NCBI GenBank assembly: GCA_965240325.2
Contig: OZ251242.1
Location: forward strand, 496,001-560,000
DNA length: 64,000 bases
DNA from: Rebecca billardiae RCC1528
Lineage: Eukaryota; Haptophyta
Direction: 5' to 3'
Shown piece after piece: positions 54,423 through 64,000 of this stretch. Position 1 is the stretch's first letter. Every line of letters begins with the position of its first letter. A model generated the notes under the pieces. It did no database searches, had not been told where the DNA came from, and worked only from the letters and a program-made list of their open reading frames with translations. Made by a program: the position numbers and the translations under genes.

Positions 54423-55757
54423 TCACGTGTCGACTCCGCGCGGTGTCTCCCCTTCGCGCGCCCGTGGCCGTGTGCGCTTGCGCCCGCCCCGAATGCCCAT
54501 CACCGTCACAGCGCTTCGACTGGCGGCGCCAGTAGTGGGCGTGCCGCTGCTCTGCGGCGTCGTCGAGACGCCTTGCCGCCCTTGCCGCCCGTCGTCGCCG
54601 CGAGTCTGCCGCCACAGTGACCCACGCGGCCGCGCGCCGCGATCCGACCCCTGCTGCGCCGCGAGCGAGCGCTCGACGCCCTCCGCGATCCGCTCGATCG
54701 CCCGCGCGCTCAGCGCGCCATCGGCCACGAGCGCCGGCAGGCTGAGGAAGCCGTGCACCGCCCCGGGCGCCTGCCAGTGGTCGACCGCGCCCGCGCGGTG
54801 CGACGCGCGCAGCTCTCGCACCAGCGCCTCGTTCGAGTCGCGGAGCGGGTCGAGCGCGGCGGAGATGACGGTGGTCGGCGGGCAGCCGTCGAAGGGCGCC
54901 GCCCGCAGCGGCGAGACGCGCCAGTCGCGCAGCAGCGCCTCGCGACCCTCGCCCGGCGGCGCGGCCGCGAGATACGCATCTCGGAAGAAGCGCCGCAGCG
55001 CGGCCGGCAGCAGGAAGTCCGGCTGGCCCGGACTCTCGCTCGGCCAGCCCGGCTCGATGAGCCACGGGTAGATGAGCGCGAGGTGCGCGACGCGCCGCGC
55101 CAGCGCCTCCGACCCCCGCCGCTCCGCGCGCGCGCCGTCCGGCCGCACGGCGCGCCGCGCCAGCAGCCACAGCACGAGCGCGAGGTTGGCGCCCGCAGAG
55201 TCGCCGCCGAGCACGACGCGGCAGCGCGCGTGCGCGTCGGAGGCGTGGAGCCAGCGGAGCGCGGTGTACGCGTCCTCGAGGCCCATCGGGAACGGCTGCT
55301 CCGGCGCGAGCCGGTAGTCGACGCTGTACGCCTCGCAGCCCAGCCGGCGGACGAGCGCGCCGACGAGGTCGTGCCACGGCCGCGCGCGCCCCGACTCGAT
55401 CGCCATGCCGCCGCCGTGGAAGTAGAGCAGGACGAGCGGCGCGGCGGCGCGGGCGGCGGGCGGCGGTGCCGTCGGCCAGAAGTGGCGCGCCCGCACGCTC
55501 GGCGGCGCCTCGCGCACGCCCGGCTCGGGCGGCGCGCTCACGACGAGGTCGGCCGAGCCGACGCCGCGCTCGTCGGCCGACGGCGGCGCCTGCGGCAGGA
55601 GCGAGCGGATCAGCTCCCAGCGCGCGCGGTTGAAGCGGGCGGGGTCGCCCGCGTACATGCCGCACAGCCACTGCGCATAGCCCGCCCCCGTGTGCAGCGC
55701 GCGCACGAGCAGACCCGGATGGGCGTCGTCGTCACCATCTCTACGCACCGCCGCCAT
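54423..55757 (-). CDS. Alpha/beta hydrolase, hormone-sensitive-lipase family
   Basis: 444 aa, intronless. The oxyanion-hole motif FHGGGM lies at about residues 112-117, the nucleophile elbow GGDSAGANL at about 183-191 (catalytic Ser), the acid in SAALDPLRD near 298, and the His in GAVHGF near 333. This is the complete HSL-type catalytic triad. The family includes carboxylesterases, steryl or lipid acetyl hydrolases and gibberellin-receptor relatives, so a carboxylic-ester hydrolase is likely. YSVDYRLAPEQPFP after the HGGG is also typical. The last 90 residues are a basic Arg/Gly/Thr-rich tail outside the fold. No signal peptide is evident. Confidence 0.87.
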   Translation of the reverse strand: MAAVRRDGDDDAHPGLLVRALHTGAGYAQWLCGMYAGDPARFNRARWELIRSLLPQAPPSADERGVGSADLVVSAPPEPGVREAPPSVRARHFWPTAPPPAARAAAPLVLLYFHGGGMAIESGRARPWHDLVGALVRRLGCEAYSVDYRLAPEQPFPMGLEDAYTALRWLHASDAHARCRVVLGGDSAGANLALVLWLLARRAVRPDGARAERRGSEALARRVAHLALIYPWLIEPGWPSESPGQPDFLLPAALRRFFRDAYLAAAPPGEGREALLRDWRVSPLRAAPFDGCPPTTVISAALDPLRDSNEALVRELRASHRAGAVDHWQAPGAVHGFLSLPALVADGALSARAIERIAEGVERSLAAQQGSDRGARPRGSLWRQTRGDDGRQGRQGVSTTPQSSGTPTTGAASRSAVTVMGIRGGRKRTRPRAREGETPRGVDT

Positions 55758-55971
55758 CGCTGGGCGGGAAAAACATCAACGACAGAATCCCCACGTCCGG
55801 CGCGGACGTGCGTCCCGGACAGACAGAAAAACTACGTACGCGTGGAGATCAGTGAGATACGCACGCATGGCCGCCGCCGTCCCAGATGGATGACCACAAA
55901 TTATCGTCACTCCGACGACGCTTGCCGACGGCGACGGCGAGCGCGCCCCGGCGCCGCGCCGCCGCGCCCCG
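55758..55971. other. Spacer between hydrolase and STAND gene
   Basis: About 210 bp with some lower-GC sequence. It must hold the hydrolase promoter and the 3' end of the upstream NACHT-WD40 gene. Confidence 0.35.
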
Positions 55972-58540
55972 TCAGTACCGAGGGTCGCCCAGCTCGCCGT
56001 CGGCGACGAGGTCCCACACGCGGATCAGGCCGTCGAGCGCGCCGCCCGCGCTCACGAGCACGCGCCCGTCCGCGCTCGCGCCCACCGACGTGAGCGCCGC
56101 GGCGTGCGCGTCGAGCACGCGCAGCGCGGGCGCGCCGACGGGCTGCGCGAGGTCCCACAGCCGCATCGTCCGGTCCGCCGAGCCGCTGAGCACCAGCCGG
56201 TCGAGCGCGCACAGCGCGACGCAGGTGACGGGCGCGCCATGCCCGAGCAGCTGCCGCTCGCACTTGCCGCTGCCGCACGCCCACACGCGCACCGCGCAGT
56301 CCGCGCCGGCGGAGAGCGCGCGCGCGGCGCTGCCGTCGAGCGCGACGCACAGCACGCGCGCCGTGTGCCCGCGCAGCGTGCGCACCACCTCGCCCGTCGG
56401 CACCGACCACAGCCGCACCGCGTGCTTGTCCGCCGCGCCGCACGCGCCCAGCACGCGCTCGCCGTCCGCCGAGACGCAGCAGCTCTCCGGCTCGGCGGGC
56501 GTGAGGATGCGCCGCGTGGGCTTGGCCGAGGCGGCGTCGAAGACGACGAGCGCGCCCGGCGCGGGCTTCGCCGGCGCGGACGCCGCCCCCGCCCCCGGCC
56601 CCACCGCCACCACCAGCGTCCGGCCGTCGGCGGAGACGTGCACCAGAGGCCGGGTGCCGGGCGGCGCGACGCTTGGCACCGCGTGTTCGCACGCGCCGCT
56701 GCGGCCGTCCCACACGCGGAGCGAGCCGTCGGAGGCGGTGGTGGCGACGCGGCGCATGTCGAAGGAGGCGGCGAGGCAGGTGATCTCCGCGCCGTGCCCG
56801 CGCAGCGCGCGCGTCCGCGCCGGCGGCGGGTCCCCCGCCACCCTCAGCCCCCACAGCAGCGCGTGCTCGCCGTGCGTCGACGCAAACGTCAGGCCGTCGG
56901 CCGAGACGCGCGCGAGGTGGGGCGCGCGCGGCCGCTGCGCCGCGCCGGCGAGGCCGAAGGCGGGGGGCCGCTCGCCGGGCACGATGTCGGCGCGCGCGAC
57001 GCCGCCCGCCTCGGCGCGCGCCGCCGGGCTCCCTTCGAAGCGCACCGCCGCACCGCCCGCGTGCGCGCCGCCCCCCGGCCCCGCGCCGCCGCGCGCGCGC
57101 GCGGCGAGCACGCGGAGGATGCCATCGGCACCTGCGCACAGCAGCCGCCTGCCGTCCGCGGAGAGGGCGAGCGCGCGGATCGCGCCGGCGTGGGCGGCGC
57201 CGCCGCCCACGCCGAGCACGCCCACCGCGTGCGTGCGCTCGCCGCTGCCGCCATCCACCATCGCCACCGCCAGGCCGCCGCCGCCGCCGCCGCCGCCGCC
57301 GTCGGCGCCGCCGGCCGGCGGCGGTTGGGCGGCTTCGGCCGGCGGCGGCGGCGTCGCGGCGCTCGGCGTGTCGGCGGCGGCGGCGGCGTGCTGCTGGTTG
57401 CTCGGCCGGAGTGGGGTCACGCCGCCGCCGCCGCGCGGCTGCGCCTCCGCCGCGCCGAGCGCGCCCTCGGCTTCGGCCGCGAGCAGCACCGCCACGACCG
57501 AGCCGTCACCGTTCGCGCCCACGAGCGTGGGCGGCGCGGGCGCGCACCGCACGCGCGCGCGGCTGAGGAGCTTGGCGGCGGCGACGGGCGGCGCGGCTGC
57601 GGCGGCGGCGGCGGTGGCGGCGGCTCCGCGCGGGAGCCACGAGGCGCTGTGCGCGCGGCGCATCAGCTTGATGCCGCGCGGCCGCCCGCCGCCGCCGCCG
57701 CCGCCGCCGCCGGGCGCGTCGGCGTCGGCGGCGCGCACAGCGTTCCGACGCCGCGCGTCTCGCGCGCTCAGGCCGCGTGCCGGCGGCGGCGCGGCCGGCA
57801 CCGCCCACGCGCACAGCTGCCACTCGGCGGCGGGCGCCGTGCGGCCGCCGGGCGCGCCGAGCGTGCTCACCCTCGACAGGTCGTCGCTCGCCCACGCCAC
57901 CACCTCCGCGCGCGCCCCCGCCGCGCCCAGCTCGGCGAGCAGCAGTCCTGTGCGCGCATCCCACACGCGCGCCACGCCGTCCGCGCCCGCCGTGAGCGCA
58001 CGCCCGCCGTCCGCGGCGAGGCGCACGCTGGTGACGGGCGCGGCGTGGGCGGCGAGCTCGGCGGCGCAGGCGCGCTCGTTCACGACCCACACGCGCGCGC
58101 ACTTGTCCGCGCCGCCGCTCAGCAGCACCTCGGGCGCCGCGCCCCCGAACGCCAGCGCGAGCACGGGCGCGCGGTGTCCCTCCAGCACAGCGGCGCACAC
58201 GCCCGCGGTGCCGTCTGCGAGCAGCCACACGCGCACGACGCAGTCGTGGCCGCCGCTGGCGGCGCGGCGGCCGCCGTGGCTGAGCGCGACCGCGCTGACC
58301 GGCGCGGTGTGCCCCACCAGCGTGCGCTCGCACGCGCCGTCCGAGAGCCGCCAGCAGCGCACAGTCCGGTCGGCGCCGCCGCTGAGCGCGCGCGCCCCGC
58401 TTGCGGCAACGCACACGCACAGCACCGCGCCCGCGTGCCCGGCGAGGACGAGCTCGAGCGCGCCGGGCTCCTCGCGCGGCGGCAGCGTGCGCGCGCGCAC
58501 GCGCCCGGCGCGCCACGCCGGCACGACCCACGCCGCGCGC

Positions 58541-58575
<35 letters not shown>

Positions 58576-59593
58576 GGGCGAGCGCGCGAGCCCGCCGCGC
58601 GCGCCGCCGTCCGCGCCGCCGTCCGCCGCGCGCTTGGACGAGCCGGCCGCCGAGCGCGCGCGCGCGAGCTTGCCGCCCGCGCCGAGCTCGGCGCGCGAGG
58701 GCGTGTGGATCGCGGCGAGGCCGTCGCGCGCGCCGCTCCCCGGCCCGCCGCCTTCGCCTCCGCCTCCGCCTCCGCCGCCGCCGGCCGCGGCGGTCCGCTG
58801 CCGCCTCGCGAGCAGCACGGGCGGTGAGTAAAGTTTCGTCAGCTGCTCCGGCTCGGGCGCGGGGATGAGCGGCGGCAGCGTGACGGCGTCCTGGTACGGC
58901 GCGGAGGCCTCGGGCTGCGCCAGCGCCACCTGCAGCACCCGCCCCGGGTGGTGCGCCAGGTACCCCGCGGCCTCCACCATCATCCGCCAGTACTCATAGC
59001 TCGCGTCTCGAAGCAGTCTGAGCGCTCGCACCGCGCGCTCGGGCGCCTGCGCGGCCGCGGCCGCGGCGGCGATGGCGACGGCGTCGGCGCCCTTGGTGCG
59101 CGGGTTGGCCTTGCGCGCGGGCAGCGGCAGCGGCGGCGCGGCCGCGCCCCCGCCGCCGAGCCCCGCCCAGCCCAGCACGCCGCCGCGCGCGCCCGCCCGC
59201 GCCTCTGCCGCGCGCGCCAGCTGGTCCAGAGTCGCGTCGAGGGCGGCGGTGGCGGCGTGCAGCTCGCGGACGTACGCGCGGCCCTGGCCCGCGCGCCAGC
59301 GCGCCTCGGCGTAGTCGAGCGAGAGCGTGAGCTCCGCCGCCGCGCCCAGCGCGTCGCCCAGCCGCAGCCGCAGCCGCGCGCCCTCCTCCAGCCGCCGAGT
59401 GTTGAGCCGAAGCGGCCTCGCCGCCGCGCTGCCGGCGAGCGCCGCCGGCCACGGGCCGCTGCCGCCGTCGTCGGCGAAGTCGGGCGGGGCGCCGCCGCCG
59501 GGCAGGCTGCCGATGCTCCCGTCCGAGCTGCCGCCGCCGCCGTCGCTGCCGCCCACCGCGGGCGCCGCCTTGGGCGGCGGCGCGCCCCAGCGC

Positions 59594-59633
<40 letters not shown>

Positions 59634-61735
59634 GTCGGCCGGCGGCGCGCAGCAGCAGCGCGCCGCCGGTCGCGCGCTCGGCCGAGGCGAGGAGGCGCTG
59701 CAGCGGCGAGGGGGGCGGCGTGTTGCCCAGCAGCGGCGTGCCCGCCGCCGACAGCGCCGACCAGCCGCCGCTCCCGCCGCCGCCGCCGAGCCACAGCCTG
59801 GCGAAGCCGCCGCTCGAGCCCGCGGCGGCGGCGCGCGCGGCCGCAGCGCGCACCGCCGCGCCCGAAGATGCGTCGGGCTCGGCCGCGTGCGCGGCGGCGC
59901 GCTCGGGCTCGACGCCCGCGGCGGCGAGCGTGCCGGCGAGCAGCAGCGGCTGCCCCAGCACGTGCCGCCGCGTGTCCACCGCGCGCGGCTCGCGCAGCAC
60001 GAACCGCAGCCGCGACGCGGGCAGCGGCGCGGGCGGCGCGCCGCGCGCGCCCGCGCCCCTGAGCACCGGACCGAACTGCCCGGACCAGAGCGCGAGGAGG
60101 GCGGAGCAGTCGACGTCGGCGAGCACGGCGGCGACGACGTCGCGCACCGCGCCGTGCGCGAAGCGCAGCTCGCCCCCCGGCCGCGCGCCCGTCCGGTCGA
60201 GCAGCCCGGACAGCGCGCCCTCGAGCGCCGCCCACTCGGCGGTCGGGAAGCGGACGGTTCCGGGAAAGTACCGGCGCGCGTTGAAGAGCGTCGCGAGCGT
60301 GGCGTCGTCGAGCGAGAGGGCGTCGAGCAGCTCGGAGGGCGCGAGCGGCCGCGCGCTCGCCACGCAGAAGCCGAGCACGCGCGCCAGCACCATCCGCCCG
60401 TGCGCCTTCTCGAGCGCGCCGAGCGCGTACCGCGTGCCCTCGGCCGCGGACGCGGGCGCGCGCAGCACCGTGTTGCCCGACGTCCAGCGGGCCGCGTGCC
60501 GCGCGGCGAGGGAGGCGTGGAGGGCGGTGGGCTGCGGGCCGAGCGCGGCGTACAGCGCGGCGGACTGCTCCGCCGTGAGCCGCCGCCCCGCCGCGCCCAT
60601 CCGCGCCTCCACCACGCCGCGGATCTCGCCCTCCGAGCCGAGCGCACCGACGCTCAGCAGCGCCGCGCCGCGCGCGCGCAGAGAGCTCTCCACGCCCGGA
60701 CCGCCGCCCGGCGCGCTGTCGGCGAGGCAGGAGACGATGACGCGCACGCCGCGGCCGAGCGTGGCGGGGAGCCACGCCGCGAGGCCCGACGCCTCCTCCG
60801 CGCCGCCGTCGTCCGCCGCGCTGAACCCGTCCAGCAGCAGCGCGACGCGCGCGCCGCCGAGCGGCGCGCGCGGCGCGCCGCCGCGCGCCGCGCGCTCGCG
60901 CCGCTCCGCAGGCGGCGGCCCGCCGAGCAGCTGGCGCAGCGCGCGCACGTACTCGTCGTGCCGCGCGGCGGGGAGCGCGGCGGCGGCGGCGCCCCCGCCG
61001 CCGCGCCCGCCGCCGTCCGAGAGCGCGGCGAGCGCGGGCGGCAGCGCCTCGCCCGCGCGCAGCAGCAGCGCGCGCCACTCGGCCAGCACGGACGTCAGCA
61101 CGCCGGAGGCGCGGTCGGAGAGGCGCGAGCTGCGCACGTGGCGCGAGATGACAATCTGGCCGTCGGCGGCGAGCTGGCGCGCGGCGGCGGCCATCAGCGT
61201 CGACTTGCCCGTCCCCTCCTCCCCCGAGACGCACAGCACCGCCGCGTCCGAGCGCACCACCCGCTCGAGCAGCGCGGCGCGCGCGGCGCTGTGCGCGGCC
61301 GCGAGCGCGCGGCCGCGCGCCATCTGGTGCGCCAGCTCGGCGCAGTGCTCGGCGGGGAGCAGGTAGCGCGCCGCGGCGGTCTCCTCCCACACGGAGGCGC
61401 GGAGGGCGACGGTGTCGACCTGCGCCTCGAGCAGCGCGCTCGCGTCCCGCGCCAGCAGCCGCAGGTGCGCCGCCTCGCGCCCAAACCCCAGCCGCGCACT
61501 GTACTCCTTCAGAGCCGCGCATCGAGGCCCGAGCGCGCGCGCGGCACGTTCAAATTCGCCGCCGCGCCCGAGGTAGGTTTGCTTGGCGCTCAGCGCCTCG
61601 GCGTCGGGCTCGGCGTCGGCGCCCTCGTCGAGGAAGTGGCGACGCGTGCCCGCGTGCTGCGTCCCCGACGGCTGGCGCATCGCGCGCACCGGCGGCGGCG
61701 CGCTGCACACAAACCAAGCCGCGCCGCCGGGCAGC

Positions 61736-61790
<55 letters not shown>

Positions 61791-62140
61791 GCTCGCGCGG
61801 CTCGGCGACGGCGCGCGGCGTGACGGCGTCGGCCGCGCCGCCGGCGGCGCCGAGCACCTCCTCGTCCTCCCCGTCCGCCGCGCCGTCTGTCGACTCGTCG
61901 TCGTCCCCGCCCGCCGCGCCCTCCTCCTCCTCCTCCGCGCCGCCCTCGCCCAGCCCCGCGTCCGCGCCGCCCGCCTCGCCCCCAAAGAGCGATGCGGCGG
62001 CCGCCGCGTCGGCAGCGGACACCTTGTGCCCGACGGGGAGGGCGGGCTTGACGTGCACGCCGTCCGTGCCGAGCTCGAAGCGCCGGCGGAACCACGCGAG
62101 CCGCGCGAGCCCCGGCGTGGGCAGCGAGCCGTCCACCGCA

Positions 62141-62177
<37 letters not shown>

Positions 62178-63132
62178 GCTGCGCCGCGTTGGCGCGCGCG
62201 AGCTCGTCGGCGGCGAGGGCGAGGGCGAGCTCGGTCTCGGCCTCGACGGGCGAGGCGAAGAGGCGCTCCCGCCGCACGTGCTCCGGCCACACGCCGTGCG
62301 CCGTGAGCGCCTGCAGCGCCAGCCGCAGCCGCTCCGCCCGCCGCGTGCGCGCGCGCGCGCCTCGCTCGCCCGGCAGCCGCAGCCGGCGCACGTACACGGG
62401 CCCGGGGCGCGCGCAGTTCATGTCGCGCTCGTACGCCTCGTGGAAGAGGCGCGCGGTCTCGGTGTCCATCCGCGGGAGCAGCGGCGCCACGTCCGGCTCG
62501 GGCAGCACGCGCGGCAGCGCGCGCGGCCCGTACCGCTCCGCCCAGAGCGAGAGGAAGAAAAGTCCGGATGAGTCGTGGAAGCAGCGCCGCAGCGCGTCGA
62601 GCGCGGCGGCCTCGGCGCGGCCGTCGGCGGAGGGCGCGTCGCGCGCGCCCCAGCGCGACTCGTACAGCTCGAACGCCACGCGCGCCTGCCGCGCGCGCTC
62701 GCGCACGCGCGGCACCACGCTGCCGCTCAGCACGTCGCGCTCGAGCGCTGTGTCCTCGAGCGTGCCGCTCACAAACACGCGCAGCGCGCGCCGCGCGCCC
62801 GGCGGCGGGGGCGGGGCGGCGGGGGCGAGCGCGCCGCCGCCGAGCGCGGCGACGAACGCGTCCACGCTGCCCACCGCGTCGAGCAGCGCGGCGCGCGCGC
62901 GCATGAACTCGGGCCTCGAGAGCGCGCCGTCGCGGTCCGTGTCCGCCTCGGCAAACCACACGCGCACGTCGGCGCGCGCGAGCCCGCGGTGCGCGAGGAG
63001 GCGCGCGAAGCCGTCGAGGCCGACGACGCCGGCGGGCGTCGAGAAGCGCGCAAAGTCGGCCTCCGCCTCCGCCGCCAGCCGGCGCTGCTGCTGCGCCTCG
63101 TCCTCGGGCGTGCAGCCGGCCGCGCCCAGCAT
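55972..63132 (-). CDS. EF-hand / DUF4062-like / NACHT / WD40 STAND protein
   Basis: 2386 aa without introns, starting at the ATG at 63132; the frame extends 15 codons upstream without an ATG. Order: an EF-hand loop DTDRDGALSRPEF near residue 63; a DUF4062-like start RVFVSGTLEDTALERD near 118; an acidic and poly-Gly linker; a NACHT-type NTPase with Walker A GEEGTGKST near 634 and Walker B-like VALLLDGFS near 760; and a long C-terminal series of WD40 blades from about 1560 to the end, for example LAGHAGAVLCVCVA, SGGADRTVRCWRL and SGSADRTMRLWDL. STAND proteins of this layout (NWD1 and TEP1 relatives) oligomerise on a ligand sensed by the propellers. The EF-hand suggests calcium input. Long poly-Gly/Ala inserts are present. 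The ligand and pathway are unknown. Confidence 0.83.
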
Positions 63133-63764
63133 GATGCCCGGCCGCGACGGCGGCTGCTGCTCAAAGCTGCTGCCCAATCGGTGCGCACCAAACCCGCTGG
63201 GCCGATAGGCGAGTGAAACGGCCGCCGAGCGAACCTGTCCAGCTAGCGCGCCGGTTTTCTGCCTGTCGTTCTGACGATGCCCGAAATAAGGCGACTACAC
63301 TGACAAACAGTCCGTGGTCCGGCCCGACGGGTGACGCCAACCTCTCAGCTCTGCCTGCGCCGCCGCGCGACCCCACCTGCAGTCTCTATCCATCTATATC
63401 ATATGATAGATCATCTGTCACACTACAGTCTGCCAAGCGCCGCCGCCGCGCCGCGGATCGCCCTCGGCGCCGACAACACGTCGGCGTCATCGTCGGTCGA
63501 CCGCGCCTCCCGGACTGTCCGGCGCCACCGTGCCCCTGTCGTCCGGTCTCCCGCTGGCTCGCGGTGCGGCGCCTTCGAGTGCGCGCGCGCAGTGCACGGC
63601 GCCCCCGCCCGCAGCCAGCGCCCAGCACGCAGCAGCCGGCAGGCAGGCGTCCTTGCCGCCGCGGCCGCGGCCGCGTCGCGCGGGCGGACGTGCGGCCGTG
63701 CGTGTTGGTGTGTTCTCACTGTTCTGCCTCTGCTGGGGAGCGGCGCTGCTCGGGCGGCGGCGCA
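63133..63764. other. Intergenic region, no gene seen
   Basis: About 630 bp between the STAND gene start and the MYND gene stop. The part near 63270-63430 is AT-richer and may include the STAND promoter. No coding support. Confidence 0.4.
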
Positions 63765-64000
63765 CTACTGCACGGCCACGGCGCTGCCGCCGCCGCCCGC
63801 CGCCGCGCGCGCCTCGCGCGCCTCGCGCGCCTCGGCGGCGGCGAGCGCGGCCGCGAGCGGCTGGCACTCGACCTTGTGCCCTGCGCGCCAGTGCGCCTTC
63901 TGACACTCGCGGCCGCAGTAGAGCGCGGCGTGGCAGCCGACGCACCGCAGCAGCGCGAGCCCGAGCCCCGCGTGCGGCGTGGGGCAGAGGGCGTTCCAGC
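63765..64000 (-). CDS. MYND-finger protein, C-terminal fragment at window edge
   Basis: The minus-strand frame enters at the right edge and stops at 63765-63767, leaving about 78 codons. It contains a MYND finger CVGCHAALYCGRECQKAHW followed by HKVEC, then an Ala/Glu/Arg-rich tail ending GSAVAVQ. The first zinc-ligand pair lies at or beyond the edge. MYND fingers bind proline-rich peptides and often sit beside SET, ankyrin or SEL1 modules; which applies here cannot be seen. Confidence 0.78.
   Translation of the reverse strand, partial: WNALCPTPHAGLGLALLRCVGCHAALYCGRECQKAHWRAGHKVECQPLAAALAAAEAREAREARAAAGGGGSAVAVQ

Noticed and set aside
58948-62571. 1207-codon plus-strand frame opposite the NACHT-WD40 gene
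   Set aside because: Arg/Ala-rich antisense shadow; the minus strand has Walker motifs and WD40 blades.
63133-63177. Extended N-terminus of the NACHT-WD40 protein
   Set aside because: The extra 15 codons start with TTG. The first ATG is at 63132, and eukaryotic initiation at TTG is not assumed.

Overview
The window is very GC-rich nuclear DNA from a eukaryote, most likely a unicellular marine alga (haptophyte- or pelagophyte-like; the lineage is an inference). Supporting signs are spliceosomal GT-AG introns, eukaryote-only protein families (NPRL3, HEATR5, kinesin-14, LIM and MYND fingers), proteins swollen by poly-Gly/Ala tracts, and a Ty1/copia retrotransposon. In the ordinary genes 8 of 11 reconstructed splice donors read GTGCG.

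Layout. 1-3522: NPRL3 (GATOR1 subunit, + strand, 5' end off the window). 3788-13375: HEATR5/Laa1-like giant HEAT protein in 8 exons (+). 13.4-25.4 kb: a mobile-element block with a diverged solo LTR, a TIR/MITE element, a full-length Ty1/copia element with apparently identical 722-bp LTRs, and a tandem pair of elements with shared ends and different cores, most of them joined by long (TA)n tracts. 25756-29169: an LRR membrane protein (-) built from 11 tandem one-exon-per-LRR modules. 29585-31306: a LIM finger joined to a nucleotide-sugar-transporter-like domain (+). 31610-34201: a Cys-rich type II membrane or secreted protein (-). 35014-36516: SEL1 repeats plus MYND finger (-), flanked by two diverged direct repeats. 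36.6-44.7 kb: gene-poor, with two more TIR elements and (TA)n tracts. 44764-49782: kinesin-14 (-). 50258-50833: a VOC/glyoxalase-fold protein (-). 51071-52331: a signal-bearing Methyltransf_24-type protein (-). 52493-53816: an RCC1-repeat gene with an apparent frameshift (-). 54423-55757: an HSL-type alpha/beta hydrolase (-). 55972-63132: an EF-hand/DUF4062-like/NACHT/WD40 STAND protein (-). 63765-64000: the 3' end of a MYND gene (-).

The host genes do not form one pathway, as expected for a eukaryotic chromosome. NPRL3 (nutrient signalling to TORC1) and HEATR5 (AP-1 clathrin trafficking) are neighbours in the same orientation. The most notable items are the LRR gene that appears to have grown by duplicating exon-plus-intron modules, a copia element with a slippery heptamer placed for -1 frameshifting between gag-pro and pol, repeated use of (TA)n microsatellites as element boundaries, the LIM-transporter fusion, and the large STAND NTPase. 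All exon models come from reading splice sites and reading frame by eye; no alignments were run.
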